Below, one piece after another: positions 33,213-40,659 of a DNA stretch of 41,149 bases. This DNA is from Betaproteobacteria bacterium. Lineage in GTDB: Bacteria > Pseudomonadota > Gammaproteobacteria > Burkholderiales > Eutrophovitaceae. Numbering within the stretch: the stretch's first letter is position 1; each line of letters begins with the position of its first letter. The notes below the pieces were generated by a model, which was not told the origin of the DNA, made no database searches, and saw only the letters and a list, made by a program, of their open reading frames with translations. Position numbers and translations under genes: made by a program. The stretch lies in assembly GCA_020346185.1 (NCBI GenBank), contig CP070775.1:3146335-3187483 (forward strand), in the 5' to 3' direction.

Positions 33213-33629
33213 CTATTCAGGCTCTTCCACAACGCGCGTTTTGAAATCGGCCGGGGATACGATCTCGAGTACCTCGAAGTCTTCGGAGCAGTCAATTTCG
33301 CGGTGTTTGATGCCGGGGACTTGATGGATGCAGTCTCCCTTGCGGATGGTTTTCACGCCCTGACCTTCGTACTCGAAGGTGGCCCAGCCGTTGAGTACCA
33401 ACACGAACTGAAAATTACAGTCGTGAACGTGCCATTTCTGCACTTCATCCCTTGCTTCCTTGTCGTTGCGGCGGATCAAGTGCGCAACGTAGTCACCCTT
33501 GGTGCCGTCCTTGATACCGAGGTCGCGATACTCGAAGATCTCCCGCAATCCCGGTGTCCAGCTGGCATCTTCCGCGCGGTTATGCACGAAGTCCCACGCT
33601 TTCTTGTGTTCTGTCTTGACTTCACTCAT
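33213..33629 (-). CDS. cupin-domain protein
   Basis: A 138-residue single-domain cupin. Motif 1 is WHVHDCNFQFVLVLNG: the two histidines are kept but the metal-binding Glu is Gln. Motif 2 is GDCIHQVPGIKHREI, with the third His. Metal binding may therefore be weaker or three-histidine. The N-terminal segment WDFVHNRAEDASWTPGLREIFEYRDLGI is typical of a small-cupin family of unknown role. It is divergent from the broken VOC gene, with 70 bp between starts. Confidence 0.85.
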   Translation of the reverse strand: MSEVKTEHKKAWDFVHNRAEDASWTPGLREIFEYRDLGIKDGTKGDYVAHLIRRNDKEARDEVQKWHVHDCNFQFVLVLNGWATFEYEGQGVKTIRKGDCIHQVPGIKHREIDCSEDFEVLEIVSPADFKTRVVEEPE

Positions 33630-33699
33630 GTTGGCCCCCTCTTGAACGTCCTGACTTTGGACTAGGATAGCACTTTGGCCTTAACGAATGGAGATGCCC

Positions 33700-34153
33700 A
33701 TGCGCGTTCAAGCACTTGGTCACGTAGTACTGAAGGTTCGAGACCTTGATCGCTCGCTGGCTTTCTACAATGGCGTGCTAGGTATGCCGGTGGTGGCGCG
33801 CGCAAAGATTCGGAAGACACCAATGGCGTTCTTTTCTGTAGCTGGTAATCACCACGATTTCGCTCTCATGGAATTGGGGGGCGATGCATCGTCCTCTCCG
33901 GAGCGCAGTCCCGGGCTGGCGCACGTGGCATTCAAAATTGGCAGCGGAGTGGATGAGTTACGGGCGGCACGCAGCCACCTGCAAGAATATGACGTCGCGA
34001 TCGATGCGACCGTCGATCACACGGTGTCCAAGTCCCTTTACCTTCGTTCGCGACCCAGACGGAAACTGGATCGAGTTGTATGTGGATGCCGATCCGAACA
34101 TATGGCGCGAGAATCCCAGCGCAGTGGCTCATAGCGAACCTCTGGAGCTGTAG
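33700..34153 (+). pseudogene. VOC-family (glyoxalase/dioxygenase-like) gene with a 4-bp frameshift
   Basis: The frame opens at ATG 33700 (GGAG six bases earlier) with LGHVVLKVRDLDRSLAFYNGVLG and ALAHVAFKI-type segments (GLAHVAFKIG). At 34043-34050 the sequence TTCGTTCG is a tandem duplication. Removing one TTCG restores YLRDPDGNWIELYVDADP and a natural end at 34153 (149 residues). As it stands the frame runs to 34134 with an unrelated tail and loses the third metal ligand, the Glu of IELY. The intact protein would be a dioxygenase or glyoxalase-like enzyme. A sequencing error is possible. Confidence 0.85.
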
Positions 34154-34194
34154 GGGCTGTGTGCGCAACGGCCGCGACGCGCGATCGCTCTGAA

Positions 34195-35187
34195 TTATCT
34201 ATTGCTAATCTCGGTGACGAACCCTCCGATGGTGTCGAGTACGAGGCGTGTCGTTGACGGCGAGAGAATGTCTCCGGCGAGCACATGCCGCGCTGGATCG
34301 TCGGGTTCTTCGATCGACACGGTCGTCGTGTTGTTTGGACTGCACGTAGCAACCGTGTCCATCACTTTCGTGGCATCGACCACGCGATCCTGCGGTAACT
34401 ACATCACGAGGACCGGCACGCGGATGGGCGAGACGTCCAGCTCGCCAACAAGGTTAACCAGAGACATCACGGTGACTGCCGCTTTGGTCGGGTAACGCGT
34501 GGTCCAGTAGCGCGCGTGGCGTTCGTTGGTGGGCTGCCAGGATCGGTACTCTCCTTGCACAAGCCTCGCGATTTGGGAACCCCGTGACCAGGTGAGCATG
34601 TCGGCCCGCCAGTCGGCAACCCCGAAATTGGGGGATAGCAGCACGATGGCTTCGAGACCGTCAGCGTGTTTCGTTGCTGCGAGCTAGGCGGCGAGTGTTC
34701 CTTCGGTGGACGTGCCCATCAACAGTACCCGATCTCCCAGCGCGCGACCGATCTGGCTTGCTTCGACCGCATCGGTTAGCCAGTCTTCGACAGTTACATA
34801 GCCGAGAGCATCGCCGGGGCTTCCGTGGCCGGAAAGGCGCGTCAGGAGCAGATTGGCGCCGAGTCGCTTTGCGAGTTGTTCCGGTACCGGGCTGAGCTCT
34901 TGTCGAGACGCCGAAAAGGCGTGCAGGTAGACGACGGCGAGCGGAGTCTTTCTGCCCTTGGCGGTTGGATGGCGGATAATCAGCTTTTCCGTACCTTCGC
35001 GAAGGTCCGCAAAACGCGACTCGGTTTCTGTGACGTAGGCATCGATGTCGCCCGGACGGGTTATCTCAACGAGTTTTTGGCCGACTACGGGGCGTGGTTC
35101 GGTAGCGAATCCGACAATCACGAACAACAGCAGAACCAGCGCTGCCTGCAATGGCCGGGAAACAGGCAGCCGATTTGTCGAAGGCAT
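34195..35187 (-). pseudogene. alpha/beta hydrolase with two in-frame TAG codons
   Basis: One uninterrupted frame of about 330 codons from ATG 35187 has an N-terminal membrane anchor (LQAALVLLLFVIVGFA). PLAVVYLHAFSASRQELSP, TRLSGHGS and the nucleophile elbow MGTSTEGTLAA follow, then TAG at 34684-34686, where family members have Trp. The frame goes on through VLLSPNFGVAD, then TAG at 34399-34401, in the position of Tyr in VLVMYSPQD-type motifs. The Asp (QDRVVD) and His (ARHVLAGD) of the triad follow. Gly after the nucleophile region is also Glu. These are several independent lesions, so the gene is dead. Confidence 0.88.
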
Positions 35188-35395
35188 AGTCAACTCAGGG
35201 GGTGAGGCGTAGACTTGCCTTCTGCCGCGCCCGCCATCAGTGCTCGAGCCTCCATTAGATCAAATTCTGCGGCCGGTGACGTGAACCTTTGGTTACGTCG
35301 AGATGAAAGGTGCGATCACGATTTGCGAGAGAATTGAGTCTGTTGCCGGTTCTCAATGATTGATTGCACCAAGCTTGGCGAGTAAGGGAGGGATC

Positions 35396-35797
35396 ATGGC
35401 TGTCAGCGTTGTTCGTCTTGGCACAGACAGGGCACCGGATGAGGGGATGCGAATCGGTACTGTCAGGCGCCCTCCAAGAGGGGTGCCCAAGTCCGAGTTT
35501 GCTTCGCGGAACTGGTACGACGTCTGGTTCCCGAATCTCGCTCCCAGCGTTGAAACAATGAAGCTGGGGCAGGCCGCCGAGACGCCAACCCAGTGGGCGG
35601 TGTTCAAGAAGAAGTACCGCGCGGAAATGTCACGGCCGGATGCCAGCCATGCGATCGAACTCCTCGCGGCGCTGTCGCACGAGGTCAACTTTTCGGTCGG
35701 ATGTTACTGCGAGCAAGAGGAGCACTGCCATCGGTCCGTGTTGCGTGCGCTGTTGCAGGATAGGGGCGCAAGGTTCCGGGGCGCCGGATCAGGGTGA
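35396..35797 (+). CDS. DUF488 family protein
   Basis: A 133-residue protein. RIGTVRRPPRGVPKSEFAS near the N-terminus, NWYDVWFPNLAPS, FKKKYRAEM and the diagnostic cysteine/histidine motif CYCEQEEHCHRSVLRALL near the C-terminus identify DUF488. GGGAGG precedes ATG 35396 and decides the start. The family is cytosolic with unknown biochemistry; the Cys/His motif suggests metal binding or catalysis. It converges with the large unknown gene on the opposite strand over a shared hairpin. Confidence 0.85.
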   Translation: MAVSVVRLGTDRAPDEGMRIGTVRRPPRGVPKSEFASRNWYDVWFPNLAPSVETMKLGQAAETPTQWAVFKKKYRAEMSRPDASHAIELLAALSHEVNFSVGCYCEQEEHCHRSVLRALLQDRGARFRGAGSG

Positions 35798-35836
35798 GGA
35801 CCGTAGCTTCGCTATCGCAACTATCGATCGGGTTAG

Positions 35837-35865
35837 CCAAGCCCGCAGTCATGAGTCGGGCTTGG
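35837..35865. terminator. bidirectional hairpin between convergent genes
   Basis: CCAAGCCCG pairs with CGGGCTTGG around an 11-nt loop and extends outwards with a few more pairs. No T-tract follows in either direction. It overlaps the stop codon of the minus-strand gene. Probable transcript-end structure. Confidence 0.45.
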
Positions 35866-37330
35866 ATAGCCACTTGAACGTGGCGTGAACGAAGTCGTCG
35901 CTGCGTCGGATTGCTTTTAGGCCCCGCAGGTAGAGCGAATTATTGCCTTCTCGCAGTTCATAGATGCGGCCAACTTTCCAGTGCTCTGGCTTGACTATCA
36001 AACTCGATGGTTTCCCGCCATCCGGTCCGTCGACCAGAATCACGGCGTTTACTTCGCTCAGCCCGAACTCCCGCGAAGCGGCTTCGGTAAAGGCGCTGTC
36101 TTCGTCCTTTTCGAGCACTTCGCGCAGGGTGTGTGCTGTGGCGTCGCCGCTGAGAACTGCGATGTCGGCTTGCAGGCTATCGTTCGCTTCGAGGTGCATG
36201 CGACGAATCAGACCGATCCAGCGTTCGGATTCGTCTACCGTCATGCCGATAATTGCGCCGCATCTGGCCCACGCGCGACTCGCTCGAGGCACCTCAGCGA
36301 CGAGTTCGTCGTCGCTTTCACCGCGCAATTCCCAGACTTCCGGAGTCTGTGGCATCAGGGCCGAATCAGCCAGCAGAGATAGCTCGCCGTCGTAACTGAC
36401 TTCCGAGATGTGCTGCCATACGTGCGGGTAGTCGTGGACGACCAGAATTGTTCCGCTTGCCGGTGAGTGTACCGGTGCTGGTTGCGGGCCATTGGCGCGC
36501 CATACGATGAGCAGATGGTTTACGGTGTTGTACTGCCCGAGCGGAGACAAGTCCTTGCCGAAGGGCTTGAACTTGTCAGGCGTTTCGGCCTCAAGTTGCT
36601 TTGAGATGCGCTCCAGCGAGTGATAAGCGACGCCGGGACCGAAATAACGAGCGTTCGTCGGCACCTCGTCCCTGATTGCGCATCGTGGCGCGTTTCCGCT
36701 CGTGGGATTGAAATAGAACGAGTTGTCCGCGATGCCGGGTTGGCGAAGAGTAAATTCGGCGCCTAGCCGCTCGAGGGCACGGTCGACGACCTCAATCTGT
36801 TCGGGGTCCAGCATGTCGGGTGCGCTCACGCACAGCATCAGCACCCGCAGCAGTTCCTGCTCGACAGTGGTCATTGTTCGGTCGCTCGAGTGCGCGGGCA
36901 CGGGTGTGATCGCGAACCCGTTCTGCTCGGCGCTGGCGTGCAACGTGTAGGTGAGGTGCCAGAGCTGCTCTGGGATGCTTGCGTAGTGGATGAGATGGAG
37001 TTTCGCGAGCGAGCGAATCGCGCGAAGCGCGTTGGTAGCGCTTCGCGCCGTTAACGCGCCAGTTGCTACCGTGCAAAGAACTTGTGTTAAGCGCGTTTGG
37101 TAGTTGGCGAGCGATTTCCACACCGCCTCGTGCGTGGCATAGCTTCCCGCAGTGTTGTCCAGGTATTGTGACAGAAGCGCGCCAAAGTGCGGGGCACCTG
37201 CCTCCTGGATCTTGCAAGTGGCGTCGATGCGCTCGTTGGGATCCTCGGTGTCTGCCGCCGACTGCAGCTGCGCGACCAGATCGGTGAGCGCGGTAGTTGC
37301 GTCATAGAAGACCGAAACACCTTCTCTCAT
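35849..37330 (-). CDS. large cytosolic protein of unknown function
   Basis: A 493-residue protein with no signal peptide or membrane segment. The first 200 residues are predicted helical and repeat-like (VFYDATTALTDLVAQLQSA; ANYQTRLTQVLCTVATG; LRAIRSLAKLHLIHYASIP). The middle has TVEQELLRVLMLCVSAPDML and a segment with YFGPGVAYHSLERISK. The C-terminal half holds beta-rich stretches (WARCGAIIGMTVDESERWIGLIRRM; LIVKPEHWKVGRIYELREG), a layout reminiscent of signalling proteins that end in a small beta-barrel, but I cannot assign a family. ATG 37330 is preferred over one 16 codons upstream; neither has a strong ribosome-binding site. Confidence 0.7.
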   Translation of the reverse strand: MREGVSVFYDATTALTDLVAQLQSAADTEDPNERIDATCKIQEAGAPHFGALLSQYLDNTAGSYATHEAVWKSLANYQTRLTQVLCTVATGALTARSATNALRAIRSLAKLHLIHYASIPEQLWHLTYTLHASAEQNGFAITPVPAHSSDRTMTTVEQELLRVLMLCVSAPDMLDPEQIEVVDRALERLGAEFTLRQPGIADNSFYFNPTSGNAPRCAIRDEVPTNARYFGPGVAYHSLERISKQLEAETPDKFKPFGKDLSPLGQYNTVNHLLIVWRANGPQPAPVHSPASGTILVVHDYPHVWQHISEVSYDGELSLLADSALMPQTPEVWELRGESDDELVAEVPRASRAWARCGAIIGMTVDESERWIGLIRRMHLEANDSLQADIAVLSGDATAHTLREVLEKDEDSAFTEAASREFGLSEVNAVILVDGPDGGKPSSLIVKPEHWKVGRIYELREGNNSLYLRGLKAIRRSDDFVHATFKWLSKPDS

Positions 37331-37578
37331 CAAGTGTCGATGTATCCCTGTTCGGGTGGACTGTTGGTTGAAAATCAAGCAATTGTGATGCCGTAGTTCT
37401 GCTTTGCGCTACAGCGAAATAATACGAATAACTATATGAAGTGATGGACTATTTGTAGCCAAACTCGAATATCGGTCGCGTCATTTCATTGAGGCGCCGA
37501 CCGACTGCAGGCGTAGCAGGCACCTTCGCAGCGTCACAGCTCGATAGACCGAATCCAAAGAGAAAGGTGGATTACACG

Positions 37579-37660
37579 CTCGGCAGAGGCGATAGCGAGA
37601 CGCCCAAGGGCAAGCGGCGAGCTTGACCGTTTGGCCCGCGTCACGCAACGCTTTCATCGA
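37579..37660 (+). pseudogene. probable relic of ribosomal protein THX gene
   Basis: The plus strand reads LGRGDSETPKGKRRA, TGA (37624-37626), then PFGPRH. Bacterial THX proteins begin M-G-(K/R)-G-D, with basic residues and KGK(R), then about four residues and (Y/F)G near an RP motif. The spacing from KGKR to FG fits if the TGA replaces a Gly codon. AGGTGGA lies where a ribosome-binding site would be, but the start codon is CTC. This would be a decayed copy; a chance match is possible because it is short. Confidence 0.4.
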
Positions 37661-37716
37661 TAACTTTGACTGCCAACGATCGTGGTTGCCACCGATTCCT
37701 GCTGCTGTTGATCAGA

Positions 37717-37732
37717 GCCCGGCTAGCCGGGC
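37717..37732. terminator. palindromic hairpin after the binding-protein gene
   Basis: GCCCGGCTAGCCGGGC is a perfect 16-bp palindrome 3 bp past the TAA of the minus-strand binding-protein gene. No T-tract follows, so termination may be weak or Rho-dependent. Confidence 0.4.
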
Positions 37733-37735
37733 CCA

Positions 37736-38593
37736 TTACTCCGGCGTCGCGCCGAGTTGGAACAGCGCATCGAACAAGGGGGGTCGCTGTGATGCAAACT
37801 GGCCCATCCATTTCTCGAAAATTGTCATGATCTGTTCGTTGCGGTAGAGGTTAGCGATCGCGCGGTCCGCAACGAGGCGAAAATCTGCGTCGTTGCGTCT
37901 GACTGCGAGCGCGAAAGGCTCGTAAGAAAATACCCCGGAGGCAATTGCAAACCGGTTTGGATCGCCCGATGACAGGGCCAGCCCGATCAGTACGACCTGA
38001 TCGGCCGAGAACGCGTCGATAGAGCCTTCCAGTAGCTGGCCGACCCCGTCCCGAGCCGTGGCCACTTCGACTATTGTGGCATCGGTTTGAGTCCGTTCTA
38101 CGATTGCGCGTAGTGCCTCGACGGTCGTCGTACCCGACACGACGCCGACTTTCTTGCCATTCAGGCTCGGAAAATCGAGCAGGCTTGTATTTCTCATTGA
38201 CATCAGTGACGCGCCGGTAACAAAAGTAAGCTCGGTGAAGTCAACTGTCTTGCGCCGGGTCAGCGTCTTGGTGGTGGAGCCGCACAGAATGTCGATCTTG
38301 TTGTCGTTAAGAGAGCTGAAGCGATTTTCGGCGGTGACCGGCACGTACGTTACTTTCAGGTTTGTACCCAGCGTGTTCTTCAATTCGGTAACAATTGCAT
38401 TGCAGATATCGATCGAATAGCCCACCGGCGCACCGCTTTGCCCAAGGAACGACATCGGCGGCTCGACCTCACGAAATCCGATTCTGATCTCTCCGGAATC
38501 TCTGATCTGCTGCAACGTTCCTTGCATTTGCTGGGCCGCCAACGGCGAAACGAAAAACACTGCGAACAAAAATACAGCCAGTACGGCTCTCAT
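37736..38593 (-). CDS. amino-acid-type ABC substrate-binding protein (family 3)
   Basis: A 285-residue periplasmic protein. The signal peptide is MRAVLAVFLFAVFFVSPLAA. The SBP_bac_3 domain starts with LQQIRDSGEIRIGFREVEPPMSF, then GYSIDICNAIVTEL, NKIDILCGSTTKTLTRRKTVDFTELTF and DAFSADQVVLIGLAL. GGGAGG precedes ATG 38593. It should bind a polar amino acid such as glutamate/aspartate-type ligands. No permease or ATPase is adjacent, so it either borrows a transporter encoded elsewhere or is a sensor. It is the last gene of a minus-strand run. Confidence 0.88.
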   Translation of the reverse strand: MRAVLAVFLFAVFFVSPLAAQQMQGTLQQIRDSGEIRIGFREVEPPMSFLGQSGAPVGYSIDICNAIVTELKNTLGTNLKVTYVPVTAENRFSSLNDNKIDILCGSTTKTLTRRKTVDFTELTFVTGASLMSMRNTSLLDFPSLNGKKVGVVSGTTTVEALRAIVERTQTDATIVEVATARDGVGQLLEGSIDAFSADQVVLIGLALSSGDPNRFAIASGVFSYEPFALAVRRNDADFRLVADRAIANLYRNEQIMTIFEKWMGQFASQRPPLFDALFQLGATPE

Positions 38594-38675
38594 TATTGTT
38601 TCCTCCCTTGTTGGGTTCTTGACGTCGCGTAACACTTGCGAGCACACGCAATGTACCCTAGATTGCCAACGCAAG

Positions 38676-39491
38676 TCAGAAAATCAGGTTGGCGAGGGCT
38701 TCGATCGACCGAGCGATGTCACGATCCGCGTTCCGCGAGATGATTTCAAGCATCAGTGGCTGCTCGGGACTGAGTGTTTTGATCTTCGCAGTCACGGCCG
38801 CAAAATCGACGTCGCCCATACCTACCGGATCGTGCCGATAAAGGGTTTGTCCTGTGTCGGACAGGTGGACGAGTCTAAGGCGCGGGTGCACGAGATCAAA
38901 GCCGGCGCACGGATCCTCACAGATGAAATGGGCGTTCGCTACGTCGTAACAGACGCCGATGCCATCTGCACCATAGCGATCAAGACAGTTCATCAGACCT
39001 TTTGCATCCGGCAGAAAAGCGAATGGCATATTTTCGACCCAAAGTTGGATACCAACACGCTCAGCGATCGGTAACAGCGCGTCCAAGGCACGAAAGAAAT
39101 GTCCCTCCATGACATCCTGCGGTAGGGGAAAAAGCGGATTGGGCTTGCCAGGGCCGATAATCAAACCCTTGGCGTTGAGTTCAGATGCAAGTCGAAGGTA
39201 CTCGACGTTCAATCTGATACTGTAATCGCGCATTTCGCTGGTGGCCGCCGCGATATTGAGATCGACGTTCGGGCCGTTCACCGACATGACTTCTACGCCG
39301 CTTAGTCCGATCGCGCGGCGCAACTCGCGTATTGTCTCCTGACGGTCGGTGATCCAGAGATGGCCTGGAAAGAACATCAATTCGATGGCTCTGACGCCGC
39401 GTTCAGCGAGCATGCGCACGCAATCGGCAGCCGACATCGCCTGCGTGTACGAGTAGGTGTTGATTCCGAACTGATCGCCCCAGCGATTCAT
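38676..39491 (-). CDS. sugar phosphate isomerase/epimerase-type TIM-barrel protein
   Basis: A 271-residue AP-endonuclease-2-type barrel. FGINTYSYTQAMSAADCVRML opens it, then GVRAIELMFFPGHLW. The metal ligands are likely Glu in LWVENMPFAF, Asp/His in CYDVANAHF, His in LVHLSDTG and Glu in LMLEIIS. Such enzymes isomerise sugars or act on inositol and hydroxy-acid substrates. GAGAGC precedes the ATG. It lies 33 bp after the crotonase gene and 82 bp before the binding-protein gene, so the three form a likely operon. It is distinct in sequence from the hydroxypyruvate isomerase. Confidence 0.85.
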   Translation of the reverse strand: MNRWGDQFGINTYSYTQAMSAADCVRMLAERGVRAIELMFFPGHLWITDRQETIRELRRAIGLSGVEVMSVNGPNVDLNIAAATSEMRDYSIRLNVEYLRLASELNAKGLIIGPGKPNPLFPLPQDVMEGHFFRALDALLPIAERVGIQLWVENMPFAFLPDAKGLMNCLDRYGADGIGVCYDVANAHFICEDPCAGFDLVHPRLRLVHLSDTGQTLYRHDPVGMGDVDFAAVTAKIKTLSPEQPLMLEIISRNADRDIARSIEALANLIF

Positions 39492-39524
39492 AAGCTCTCG
39501 TCCATGATTAGTGACAGCGACCGG

Positions 39525-40349
39525 TTAACGTCCCTGAAACACAGGCTCGCGCTTTTCCACGAACGCTTTGGTTGCGTTACGGTGATCTTCGGTTTGCCCG
39601 CAATGAATGTGATGCGTCGCTTCCAAGTCCAGACAATCGTAGACATCGCCTGAAGAAATCGCGCGATTGAAGTTCTCTTTCATATAGCGATAGGCAACCG
39701 ATGGACCTTTCGCTAATTTTCCCGCGAGCTCCATTGTCTTGCCCGCCAGTTCTTCCGGCGCACAGACCCAATTGGTAAGCCCCAGGCGCAGCGCTTCTTC
39801 GGCACTCACCCTTTCCGAGAGGAAATACAGCTCACGTGCCTTTGCGGCGCCGACCAGTTGCGACATGAAGAAGGTGCCGCCGTAATCACCCGAGAATCCG
39901 ACCCGGCCAAACGCCGTGGTCATGATGGCAGTCGACGCCATGATGCGAAGATCGCATGCCAGTGCCAGCGAAAGCCCCGCGCCTGCCGCCGCGCCGGGTA
40001 GCGCAGCAATGCTTGGTTTGGGCATGCTGTAGAGCTTTCCGGCGGTGGCGCGCTGATTGATTCGCTGTCGATGAATCGCCGCATCGATGGTGTTTTCACC
40101 GACGGTGCCATCACCGCTCGCCGCCATGCCTTTGACATCGCCGCCTGCGCAAAATCCTTTGCCCGCGCCGGTGAGCACGATACAGCGGACGTGGGTATCG
40201 AGCTCGGCGTTGGCGAGTTGTTCGCCAAGCGCGACGTTCATTGCGGTGGACATCGCGTTGCGGACCTCGGGCCGGTTCAGGGTGAGCGTGAGTACACCGT
40301 CGTCGAGATCTGCTAAGAGGTCATCTGTACCGGTTTCGAGTTTTGCCAT
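39525..40349 (-). CDS. enoyl-CoA hydratase/isomerase (crotonase) family protein
   Basis: A 274-residue standard-length crotonase. LTLTLNRPEVRNAMS, the oxyanion-hole blocks KGFCAGGDVKGMA and ALPGAAAGAGLSLALACDLRI, and FGRVGFSGDYGGTFFMSQLVG (with the acidic residue of PaaG-type isomerases) are clear. LGLTNWVCAPEEL and FVEKREPVFQGR finish it. GGAGGAGATAGCC precedes ATG 40349. It acts on an acyl-CoA, by hydration or double-bond isomerisation. It heads the minus-strand run with the TIM-barrel and binding-protein genes. Confidence 0.9.
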   Translation of the reverse strand: MAKLETGTDDLLADLDDGVLTLTLNRPEVRNAMSTAMNVALGEQLANAELDTHVRCIVLTGAGKGFCAGGDVKGMAASGDGTVGENTIDAAIHRQRINQRATAGKLYSMPKPSIAALPGAAAGAGLSLALACDLRIMASTAIMTTAFGRVGFSGDYGGTFFMSQLVGAAKARELYFLSERVSAEEALRLGLTNWVCAPEELAGKTMELAGKLAKGPSVAYRYMKENFNRAISSGDVYDCLDLEATHHIHCGQTEDHRNATKAFVEKREPVFQGR

Positions 40350-40659
40350 GGCTATCTCCTCCAGTATTGCTGCCCGACGTGTTTATTGTGGGTCCGGAAG
40401 TCAGCCGTCTCGTCAGTTGCGACAGGAGGGCGTTGATCCGTTCGGGTGAGTCTAGTGTTTCATTTTGCGCGGCTTACGTAAATGGCGATGGAACACTGTG
40501 TGGCAGTGAGACTTTCATTCGAGCGGTTGCGCGGCTCCGCCAGGAGCTTTCGAACTCGACATAACTGTCCTTGTGATAAAAAACAGGGTAAGTTGTTTGA
40601 AACTCCGTTTGGTAAACGAATCCTATGCCTGCAAGTCACAAGTCATTCTGGAGAGCATA
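40350..40659. other. 310-bp divergent intergenic region
   Basis: It lies between the minus-strand crotonase and plus-strand transporter genes and should contain both promoters. An AT-rich stretch at 40570-40625 with CGTTTGGTAAACG, a short inverted repeat, is the likeliest control region. No gene is seen. Confidence 0.45.

Larger units (their letters stand above)
37331..37735. other. 405-bp intergenic region with gene relic and hairpin
   Basis: It contains the putative THX relic (37579-37660) and a perfect palindrome after the binding-protein gene. An AT-rich part at 37410-37450 probably carries the promoter of the minus-strand unknown gene. Confidence 0.5.

Noticed and set aside
34195-35187. 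TAG recoding (amber suppression or pyrrolysine-like)
   Set aside because: TAG is an ordinary stop for intact genes in this window and the LysR lesions are TAA, so decay is the simpler explanation.
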